Part shown: piece after piece, positions 29,837-39,270 of the stretch
How positions within the stretch are numbered: the first letter of the stretch is position 1
How the letters are laid out: every line of letters begins with the position of its first letter
NCBI GenBank assembly: GCA_030737835.1
Contig: CM060847.1
Coordinates: forward strand, 4,616,484-4,680,483
From: Acorus gramineus
Taxonomy: Eukaryota > Streptophyta > Magnoliopsida > Acorales > Acoraceae
Length of the DNA stretch: 64,000 nucleotides
Direction: 5' to 3'
Position numbers and translations under genes: made by a program
The notes under the pieces: model-generated
The model's input: the letters and a program-made list of their open reading frames with translations, nothing else
What the model was told of the DNA's origin: nothing
Databases searched by the model: none

Positions 29837-31012
29837 ATGGCCCTCCCCCTCCCCGACGGAGACGACGAGGACCTCAACCACAACGGCGCCGCCTCCTTCG
29901 ACGACGAAGAGGACGACGACTTCAGCAGCACCAGCGACGAAGACGAAGAGATCCAACAACAACAGCAGCAGCAGCAGCAACTGCAGTCTCCCTCCTCATC
30001 AGACTCCCCGACTCCTCCGCCTGCGCCTCCACCTCCTCCGCCTGCCCCTCCAGCCGCCGCCGACCCCTCCTCCCCCGAGCGGAAGCGTCAGAAGGCGGCG
30101 GAGGCAGCGGCCGACGCGGCATCCGCGGCGGCGAGGGCGATCGTGTCGTTCGAGGCGTCGTCGGAGAAGAAACCGTTGCCGATGGACGAGAGGAGGCTGT
30201 TTCAGAGGCTCTGGACCGACGATGACGAGATCGCGATCCTTCAAGGGTTCCTGGAGTTCACGACGCAGAACAGGAAGGGCGGGACGCACCAGAACCACCA
30301 CTACCACGACACGGGGCCCTTCTACGACCAGATCCGGGGGCGTCTCCAGCTCGACTTCAACAAGAACCAGCTCGTCGAGAAGCTCCGCCGCCTCAAGAAG
30401 AAGTACCGCAACGTCCTCGCCAAGATCGAGGCCGGGAAAGACGTCGCCTTCAAGACCCCCCACGACCAGGCCACGTACGAGATCTCTCGCAAGATCTGGA
30501 GCTCCTATGCCGTGGCGGCCGACCCGCCCCTCGACGACGCCGACGAGGACGACATGAAAACGCCGCCGGGGATGGCGGCGGCTCCGCCGCAGCCGCCGTC
30601 ATCGCAGAGGTCGAGGAAGCGGTCCCGCAAGAGGATCTCCTCGGAAGCCGTGATGACCGCCTCCGCCGCCGTGGAGGAGGACGAGAAGCCTCCGGCGGCG
30701 GCAACGCCGATCAGTTCGGCGGTGCCGGCGAACGTGATCGAGGACGCGGTGAGGAGCTGCTTATCCCCGCTGTTCAAGGAGCTTCTTTTCAATGCGGGTG
30801 GTGGTGGGGCTTTTGGGGCGGGCATTCATGGCGGCTTTGGGGGGTTGTTGGGGCCGATACCGTTGAATTTTCAGGGTGGGAACGGAGCGGCTGATGATAA
30901 GTGGAGGAAACAACAGATACTGGAGCTGGAGGTGTACTCGAAGAGGGTAGAGCTTGTGCAGGAGCACATCAGATTGACTCTTGAGGAGCTTCGATCGATG
31001 GGGGCGTCTTAG
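29837..31012 (+). CDS. GLABROUS1 enhancer-binding protein (GeBP/STOREKEEPER)-like DNA-binding protein
   Basis: Predicted nuclear, plant-specific transcription factor of 391 residues, intronless. The N-terminal third is low complexity: acidic Asp/Glu runs, a CAG-encoded glutamine tract (nine Q), and a Pro/Ala stretch. The conserved GeBP/DUF573 DNA-binding region covers about 116-216, opening with LFQRLWTDDDEIAILQGF and continuing through LVEKLRRLKKKYRNVLAK to ATYEISRKIWS. A basic SRKRSRKR patch near 260 is a likely nuclear localisation signal. The C-terminus has the second conserved block of the family (EDAVRSCLSPLFKELLF) and a leucine-zipper-like helix, LELEVYSKRVELVQEHIRL, probably for dimerisation. 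The start is the ATG at 29837; an in-frame GTG upstream is ignored. GC content is far above that of the neighbours, as seen for intronless transcription factor genes. Members act in trichome, cytokinin and stress responses in Arabidopsis; the specific role here is unknown. Confidence 0.92.
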   Translation: MALPLPDGDDEDLNHNGAASFDDEEDDDFSSTSDEDEEIQQQQQQQQQLQSPSSSDSPTPPPAPPPPPPAPPAAADPSSPERKRQKAAEAAADAASAAARAIVSFEASSEKKPLPMDERRLFQRLWTDDDEIAILQGFLEFTTQNRKGGTHQNHHYHDTGPFYDQIRGRLQLDFNKNQLVEKLRRLKKKYRNVLAKIEAGKDVAFKTPHDQATYEISRKIWSSYAVAADPPLDDADEDDMKTPPGMAAAPPQPPSSQRSRKRSRKRISSEAVMTASAAVEEDEKPPAAATPISSAVPANVIEDAVRSCLSPLFKELLFNAGGGGAFGAGIHGGFGGLLGPIPLNFQGGNGAADDKWRKQQILELEVYSKRVELVQEHIRLTLEELRSMGAS

Positions 31013-31180
31013 TGGGTATGATTTCTTTTTTCGGATGGTCTTTTAGATAATACATATCTGTCTAATTTAGTTGTTGGGATTTTTTTTCTTCTTTTTGTTG
31101 ATTTTTGGTGAAAGTAAAGGTGCAGAGAACTATTTATAATAATGGTTTTTCTTTCTTTTAAAAACTTTGAAGTTTTTTAC

Positions 31181-31617
31181 TTTTTCAGTTTCTTGACTGT
31201 TCTATAGTGTGATTTAGTTATTGGGGTTCCTTGTATGGTATTGGAGGAAATGAATAACTGGAGGAACCAATGTAGTAGATAGTGGGATATGGTTATATTT
31301 ACATTCACTGTTGTCTGTATTAATTATACATATTCACTCTATGTCTTATACTGTTTGACATGTTTTATGAATATGGAGCAATATATTGAATGTTGCTTAC
31401 TTTTTAAGTTCCTTGACTGCTGTAAGTGTGATTTGGTTACTGGGGTTCCTTGTATGATTTTGGTGGAGATGAATAACTGGAGGAACCAATGTTGCAGGAA
31501 GTGGGATATGGTTATATTTACATTGACTGTTGCCTGTATTAATTATTCATATTCACTCTCTATTTCCTGGACTGTTTGACATGTTTGATGAATGTGAAGC
31601 AGTAGTTCTTTCTGATT
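31181..31617. repeat. Tandem duplication, period 220 bp, downstream of the GeBP-like gene
   Basis: Copies at about 31181-31400 and 31401-31617 align almost without gaps: both carry GGGGTTCCTTGTATG, GAATAACTGGAGGAACCAAT, GTGGGATATGGTTATATTT and CTGTTTGACATGTTT. They are likely within the 3' UTR or just beyond. Confidence 0.9.
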
Positions 31618-33910
31618 TTTTTTTGGGAAAAAGAATATGATTGCGTGAGAGCAAACACATTAGTGGAACATGAGGAAGAATGGATTGTTCTTAGATGCCG
31701 AGTTATGTTTTTCTTTGCTCTTTTTTTCTTTTTTTTTGTGTTGGGGGGGTGAGGGTTGGGGTGGTTGTGATTCATACCTGATGCAAGCTAAATTATTATG
31801 CAATAAGGTGGTGTTCACCAAATATCATTAATATCAGTAAACTACAAGGGACAACAAAGCGGGAAATGGTAAAAGGAGGAAGTGATGTAGTCAATTTTGT
31901 TGATTAGATTCATACTGTTAAATATTAGTCATGTCTATTTTTATGTCATTAAGAAAATTAGGTGTGATGGAAATAAGGATGTTCCAAGTGCTCACTTGTA
32001 CTTGGTTTGTGATCTTGGTGAGAATGATCTTTTGCTTCCTTTGTCCTTGGGTTAATGTTGTCTGATACCAACGGACAGTATGTGAGTTTCTATTGGATTA
32101 GATTTCTTTTTCATTTCTGACTGAAGTAATTTTTTGGATGCTTCTCACTCCTTTTTGGCAATCCATTTTTTGTTGCCAAGTATGTCTATAACATTGTTTG
32201 GATGGATGTTTGGGTCTTAATTCTTATTTACTTTAACATCATTATGCACTAGCATGCATCTTGTTCTGCTGATGGATAAGACTTAAATATTGATCATATC
32301 TTAGTTTTTAGGTTTTTTTTTCTTTTTTCTTTTCTTTTTTTGTTCTTTAATGCAGTGTTTCTGGTTATGAAATTCATAACACTGAATATGCATATTGCCT
32401 TTTTTTTTCCTTTAGTTAGTTACAGTATCTCCTGATATTTCATCTTCATAAAAATGTTTCTGGATAGTGATCTAGATGCCCCACTCTTGAATGTGAGTTT
32501 ATAAATGCAGATTACATCAGATGCAACACTTTCCTTCTTGAAATTGTGGTTTGATATCTGGTTTCGAAAACCCTTTTTGTATTTTTGGAAGAAAAAGAAA
32601 ATCTAGTGGAATTCTATGGATTATGATTCAGTAAGATGGTTTAGACTTTAGATCACCGGCCATCTGCTTGTGTCTTAGGTAGTGTTTGGATGGAGGGTCC
32701 GAGACGCGGTGTTTTTTGTACACAAGTTTTGGAAACCTTTAACTCATGCGGGTAAGTTTGTCAATTATCCAAAAAAAAATTTGAATCCAATTCGAATATG
32801 TACCCGAAAAATAAAAAACATTTGATGTTTGAAGATCCGGAGTACAGATATAGATATCAGTCTATCCGACTCGAAAAATATTCATGTCTGACATATATTA
32901 TAAAATATATATATTTGTATTATATATTACTCGTATTGTTATCTTGTATGATTAATCACAATGATAATATATTATAATATTATTAAATTTTCAATATATG
33001 ATATTTGAAAGAGATAATAAGCATTAAAATTTTAATTTTAATTTTAATGTCTTTTTTAAAATAACACTTGATTATTCAAATTAATGTTAATATTTAAAAA
33101 TGTTAATTATCTGAAAAATATTCGTATTCGATCCGTATTTGAAGGGATTCGAATCTAAAACTTGATTTTTGCATCGGTCCGATTGACATGATTACATGTA
33201 GGCGAGCGTTTGTGTTGGCTGAAAGCGTTGTTTCATGGCGTTGATGCACACTTGTTTTTTTTACACGAGTGAATGCCAAATGTGTTGTATGATATTTCAG
33301 TTTCAAATTTGGTTTATATTTGGATTGAGTGTAATGATAATTCAGTTTAGTTTGACACAAAACAAAATTTAACCAGTCAAATTACACCGTTTATTAAGTG
33401 TCATTTAACCCAATTTTTTTCTTAGGAGGGGGGGGGGTTTGACCTCCACCACCACCACCCTTCTGTTTTTCTGTTTATGGGTTCCTTTTTGAAATGGATG
33501 AACTGATTTATGTTTGAAGGGTGAACCGGTTTGTAAAGGTTTGAGATATGTGCTTATATAGTTGAAATTCGTATATATTTTAGAATTGTGGAGTATATAT
33601 CACCTCGAATATTCAAATGATCTTGAACCTCCTATGTGGAGATTGATTTTTAAATTGATGGGGGTAGAGTGAAATTTTTTTCATTATATTTAAAAAAGAG
33701 TGAACTTGCATTTGAGTTTCATCCGGTCCCAATCAAATTTTGATTTGTGTCACTCAGATCATTTTGTAATATCTGTCTGCGTTGCGTTACAGGAAATGTA
33801 AGTATATGTAATTGAATCACAAATCATTATTCCCTGTCCCATGTAAAATCAATGACAGATTTTATAGGAATAATGTTACGGCGTTGAAGTACATTTTTAT
33901 ATATTTTTTC
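31618..33910. other. AT-rich spacer with decayed repeats
   Basis: No gene seen. 32690-33190 contains words such as ACCCGAAAAAT, GATCCGGAGTACAGATATAG and TTCGATCCGTATTTGAA, typical of degenerated non-autonomous DNA elements, but no ends could be defined. A poly(G) tract sits at about 33427-33437. Confidence 0.4.
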
Positions 33911-36177
33911 AGGAAATTAATTAAGGGTCCCCCGACATACCCCCATAATACTTTTTAATCCCTGAAACTTTTTACGTCAACAATACATCCCTAAGTCTCA
34001 AAACCCATTATCTTTGGGTCCCTCTCACTGACATACCCCCATTTAATACCCAATATACCCTCCTCTTTAAAACACATCTCCCCCCAAACAAACCCATTGA
34101 GCCCCCTCTCTTCCCTGAAAAATGAAAAACCATCACCTCTCATTCTCTCCCCCAAATCCCCCTCTCTCATTTTCGACCACCCCAGTGAAGACTTAGCCGA
34201 TCCCCTTCCCCTTCGGTGAGTGCAAAAGAACGGACGCCGATCCACGACATCTCCACTGTCGTCAATGTGAGGGAGGTCGCAAGATTGAGGGAGCAGCTCG
34301 GGAGGGTCGAGAGGAAGAATCGCAGGAGGAGGAGGAGAAGGCGGCGCTGATGCGGTGCGTCCAAGGGGAGGTCGTCGAAGCAGACATGGACGATGTGGGT
34401 TTGGTTGTAGAGGAGAAGCCGGTTGTGGAAGAGGTGACGGTGGATCTGATGACGACGATGAAAGTGGAGGAGGAGTGGGTGATGAATAGGGACTTTAGCA
34501 GCAGCTATGAAGACTTGCTTGCGTTGATTGATTAGATTGTGAGTTAGATTTGTTATGTTTATATTGGGTTTTTGGTGTGTATATGTGGTTAGATTGGGGG
34601 ACTAATGGGGTTTTGGGTTTTATTTGGTGCAGAGGGTGATGGATTATGTTGTCTTGTTTTAGGATGTTTATATATTAATATTTACAAACAGAATAACAAT
34701 GCTCTCAAATATGATTAAGGGTGTATATATAATGTACACAAATTGATAATAATGTACATAGACTTATAACAATGTATATTGAGAATTTAATAGTGTATAC
34801 AGACAACATAATAGTGTACACAAAGATTTCAACAGTGTATAAAGATAATATAACATGATGAAGTCCTTCAATTATAACAATGGCCTTACTAGTATCCGCT
34901 AGAATCTAAAAATTTAGGCCACTATGATGAAGTCCTTCAATTGGTTGGACTTCTTTCACCTCTTCCTCACACATATCCCACTCCAATTTGCCAAGCATGA
35001 ATGGAGCATGAAACAATGAGAAGAAGAAGGGATGCATGTATTGGATTTCTGTTTCCTTTTTTTTTGTGACACCATCTGAGTTTTATGTTAATACTATTGT
35101 ATGTACACTGATATTCTTCAAATGTACACTATTAGATCTTCTTTTGATTATGTAGCCTTAATCCTACACAATCAATTCATAGAGTACAATTATATAAAAA
35201 ATATACCATGAAAAAATGTGTTTGGGTTTGCAGAATTGACAGATCAATTGATGAGTGTACCCTGTCATTCCAGCCTATGTATAACTACGTACATTGGTAT
35301 ATTGTCTACGTACACTGTTAATTTCTTTGTGCACACTGTTATATACACTGTTATCTGTCTGTGGAAATTATTAAATTCTTTGTTTGTAATGATGTATACC
35401 TGTTATATTGATAGTGCATATGACATTACAATGTGCGGGTTTATTGGTTGAAAAGTATTTTAGATTGACCCATTTCATGCTCGACATTGAAGACTAGCCA
35501 ATCACAAGGAATGATTAATGTCCACTACAATCCAATGTGTAAGTGTTGATGATATACATTGTCACGATTAATGTACCTACATCGTACTCATGATATTAAT
35601 TTATGGTGTTTTTAGGGTTAATTGTGGCATGTTTATGATCAGATACGATAAGCATCGAATAAAGGAACAAATATGAAAATTGAGCAAAAGGATATTCCAA
35701 GATTCTGAGGGGAGTATGCACCAAAAGTAAGTCGAAGAGCGAAAGAGAGTGAGACTCGGATAAAGGAACTGCAAGAAGTAAAAGATATAAACAACAGATG
35801 TAACTAAACTATGTGGTTATTTTGTAAATCGGTGGTGATGATTTTAAAAATAGATGTAAATATTTTATCTATTAGTGAGGATGATGTTTAAATGTTTGAA
35901 ATCCTTGCTCGTAATTACAAATTAAGTAGATATATGGACTTGTCTGTGTACACCGTTATACACAATGTGTACACTGTTACTCGCAAATGTAAAAAGATAT
36001 AGTACACTATTATACCATCTGCGTACATTGTTATCAAAGGGTAAAAATGGAAGAATAAAAGTCCAGGGACCCAAAGAAAATAACTCAGGGACTTTAGGGA
36101 TTTAAAAAAAATGAAAAAAAGTCAAGGACTAAATGTTAATATAGGGGTGTCCGGAGGGACTCCTAATTAATTTCCCC
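33911..36177. mobile_element. Non-autonomous Mutator-like element with subterminal motif arrays
   Basis: Both ends match in inverted orientation: left AGGAAATTAATTAAGGGTCC, right (inverted) GGGGAAATTAATTAGGAGTCC with resemblance continuing about 115 bp inward to a shared CTTTGGGTCCCT (left 34013-34024, right complement near 36066-36077). A possible 9-bp target duplication is TATTTTTTC / TATTTTTTT, weak because the flanks are T-rich. Inside are two inverted arrays of a short TGTACACTGTTAT-like motif and a GC-richer block at 34150-34540. No transposase is visible. Long inverted ends and the 9-bp target suggest Mutator, but the class is inferred. Confidence 0.75.
34350..34535 (+). other. Possible cargo ORF inside the Mutator-like element
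   Basis: A 61-codon frame starts at ATG 34350 and stops at 34533; it stays open upstream to about 34230, giving an acidic, Glu/Val-rich sequence ending SSSYEDLLALID. It is preceded by a C/T-rich stretch resembling a promoter and leader, a GTGAGT donor-like site near 34216, and followed by a GTGCAG acceptor-like site near 34633. I recognise no domain. It may be a captured gene fragment or chance. Confidence 0.3.
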
Positions 36178-36540
36178 TATTTTTTTTTGAAAATAACATA
36201 ATTTATTTAATATATATATTATTAAATTGTATGAATTTTTTTATAAATTTATAAAAAATAAAAAACATTATAATAAGATATTCAGGTATTCAACCGCATG
36301 TGCAAGGTATTCAACGGCTTTTCGGGTCAGATCCGCTATATTCTAATAAGTTGGGTGCACTAAATTGGGTGGGCCCTACAACCATACCGCCAAGGTGTGG
36401 ATCCGATTTGTGCTATATTCGGGTTGGATCTGCCTTTTTACGTTGGTTCTGACATTAATTAAACACGACAATAAAACCATTTCATGATGTGATGTGATGT
36501 GAAGTCCTGCAAAAATCCTGAAATCTCTGACTCACACCCA
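36178..36540. other. Spacer upstream of the Oberon-type gene
   Basis: AT-rich, then a block with GGATCCGATTTGTGCTATATTC and GGGTTGGATCTG words that looks like the remnant of another non-autonomous element. Promoter of the next gene presumably lies here; no clear TATA box. Confidence 0.35.
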
Positions 36541-36856
36541 TCATTTCATCCCATCGAAAATGCTTTTCTTCTTCTTCGTCTGTTCCTCTCTCTGAATTCT
36601 TCTTCAATATCTCCATTTCTTTTTTTTTTTTTTTTGGGACTTATTATGTTTTTGTTTTTCGTCTCTTGATAACGGAAAATTCGATTGATTTTCACGTTTT
36701 TTTACCCGGTATCGTAAAGAAACTCTAATTTTACGGAGTTTGTTTGTTTTCGGAGATTCCTCGAAAATTCCGGTGAATAGATAATCGAAGAGAAATCTTA
36801 TTTTTTTTATTTTTTATTTTTGCAGGTGAAGATCTCGGAAAGAAAACCCTAATTTT

Positions 36857-36958
36857 ATGGAGTTTTCTTTGGGGGATTTTGGGAGAAAGAACCTTGAAAA
36901 TCAGATACTCTCAATGGACTCCGCCTTGAATGAAATGGAAATCCGAAAAACCTTTTGA
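36857..36958 (+). other. Possible upstream ORF, 33 codons
   Basis: ATG at 36857 opens a frame of 33 residues starting MEFSLGDFGRKNLENQ and ending at TGA 36956. If the leader is transcribed as inferred, this would be an upstream ORF that could lower translation of the main protein. It is not spliced in frame to 39271 in any obvious way. Confidence 0.3.
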
Positions 36959-37077
36959 TCGTTGATCTGATGGGATTGGACGACCGTGATAGCTCACTGT
37001 AATTTTTTTTAATTGATTTTTGATGTTTTTCTCTCTCCATTGTCATTGCATTGTGATTGTTGATATCAACACTTCTT

Positions 37078-39215
37078 CATCTGTCAGTGTGAGCAAATTT
37101 CGAACAAAATGTGGAGTGACAATGGAAGAGACCTAACAGAATCAAAACTTTTACCTTTTGTTTAATCTTTTTTAATATGTGTTTTAGTGAAAAACAGGGG
37201 ATTTTTTCAGAATAATTTCATTTTTTACTTATAGTGGCATTTTTGAAAAAATAGGCATGGAATTTAATGTATCAGATTTTTTTTTTCCAGAACAAATGCT
37301 AAATCTTTTACTTCTAAAAATATGTTTTCAACGAATCCGTCGCCCTTAATGACTTCTCATCTGATTCTACGTGTATTTTTAATAGCCGTTAATGTACAAA
37401 ACATAGCCTTTATTATTTTCTTAATCTTTAGAGGATTGAAGAAAACTGAAATTTTTTTGGATCTTTAGCAGTGTCAGCATGAATTTTTCGGGTGCAAACT
37501 GCAAAGGTGATTTTTTTTTATTTATTTATGAAACCCATTGCGATTTCATCACTTTTTGATTGGTTGAATTGGAGGCTTTCTTCTAATGGGGTTCTTGTTT
37601 TGTCATGTCTTTTTAATGCGTTCTTTTTTATCTGATAAATTATTGGATTTGCTTCTCATGAATCTGACGGAGAAATCACGTGCTATGAAAACCAAATGAT
37701 TTTCTTAGAACAAGGAAACGATTTCGCAATTTGGTTTTGAATTTTGTTTTTATAAATGTTACAAGGAATCATCATATCTGAAATTTCATTATCTCCAATC
37801 ATCATTGTTGTGTAGTTCCAAATATATGGCTGTACAATGTTTTGGCTTAATAATCGCATGTTTTTGTACATCAAAGTGAATTTGGCATGTTTTTGCCCAC
37901 CTCTGATTACTTATAGATTGCCTGAACTGTGTTAAATTACTCACTCCTATATAATAGTCTCTCTTGTGTGGGTAGGTTATTGCATGTATGCATATTTTTA
38001 CGTGTGTCCGGTGTGTGTGTGTGTTTTTTTTTTTTTTGTGAAGAAAGGATTGGCTTTCGCTTTTCTATTAATCAAAGTGAAAGCCCAAAAAGGGGAAACA
38101 AAACCCCATCCACACACATCTCAACGTGTGTGCTCTGTTGGTCCTTATTGTGCTTGGTTTCTCATTTGTTATGCACCACCCTCCTCAGAAACTGTTCATC
38201 GAATAGTGTGTGTTTTGAACAAAATGTGGAGTGCAATAAAGAGACCTTAAGAAAATCAAATTAGTTAAATTTATTTGATTTTTTGTTTTCCAGTTGAACG
38301 GCGGAGAATATCTCTGGAATTGTTACTTCTGGCGGAATTTCAAGAATAACAGGCATGAAATTTAATGCATCAGACTTATTCCATATCAAATATTAAATCT
38401 TTTACTTTTAGAAATCTATTTCAATGAATATGTCGTTCTGAAAGACATCACAACATTATTACACGTGCATTTACTATAGCAGTTGATGTACAAAAGACAG
38501 CCTAGTTCCATTAAATTCAGGCAGGTCTCAATGGAAGGAGAGACATGCCTCTATAATAAATTGTCGAACTATGTTAGGCATTGAATATTTATATTGAAGA
38601 TTCTGATTTTTTTTTTTTTTTTATTTTTAGCAATGTCTACATGAATTTTAGATGCGAGGTGTCATTTTTATGAAATCCATTTTGGTTTCATTGTTTGGTT
38701 GATTGAAGGTTTTCTAATGGTTTACTTGTTTTTGTGATATCTTTAATGGTTCTATTTGATTTCATAAATTGTTGGATTTACTTCTGATAAATCTGATCGG
38801 GAAGCTTGGCACAGTGAAAATTAATCTGACATGCTAGGTGAATAATCATCATCTAATGATTGCGAGTAGATTCAGGTTATGGTTTCCCTGAGGTTGTCAT
38901 TTGCCAAGTATGCTTTCCATAAACAATGAAATGATTTCACAATTTGGCTTTTGACATGGTTTTTGTATATTGTTTTGTCATATAGTATAATGAATCATTG
39001 TATCTGGAATTTTGTTGATTAAGGACAAGAAGCATGAGCAGTGTGCCAATCATCATTGTGTGTACTTCCAATATTTAGTTGTACTTATATCATGTTGCTG
39101 TGTAATAATCACATATTCTTTTTGTACTCAATTACTCACTTATGTTGAACATTACATGTGTGCAATCTTAGTCCTTATTGTGCTTGGTTTCTCAGTTAGT
39201 GTCTACTCTATATTT
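37078..39215. repeat. Tandem duplication of about 1.1 kb in the leader region
   Basis: Copy A (about 37078-38182) and copy B (about 38183-39215) share, in order, AACAAAATGTGGAGTG, a TTTAATG(T/C)ATCAGA block, AAATCTTTTACTT, GTACAAAA(C/G)ACAGCCT-like words, CAATCATCATTGT and finally CCTTATTGTGCTTGGTTTCTC (38139 and 39171). Divergence is considerable, so the event is old. Copy A has an extra block at about 38010-38125 starting with a GT and T run. Confidence 0.85.
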
Positions 39216-39270
39216 GTCTAAATGATGTATATGATGTTGATTTTAGCACATAATCTAATGAAACAGCACT

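Larger units (their letters stand above)
36541..39270 (+). other. Probable 5' leader and leader intron(s) of the Oberon-type gene
   Basis: CT-rich sequence with TTCTTCTTCTTCG (36570) and ACCCTAATTTT (36846) looks like a transcribed plant leader. A splice acceptor ending in AACAG (39267) lies just before the ATG at 39271. Most of the region between is an old tandem duplication. Transcript limits cannot be fixed from sequence. Confidence 0.45.

Noticed and set aside
29999..30825. Several long minus-strand frames over the GeBP-like gene
   Set aside because: GC-rich coding DNA has few stops on the opposite strand; the products are Arg/Pro/Ala low complexity.
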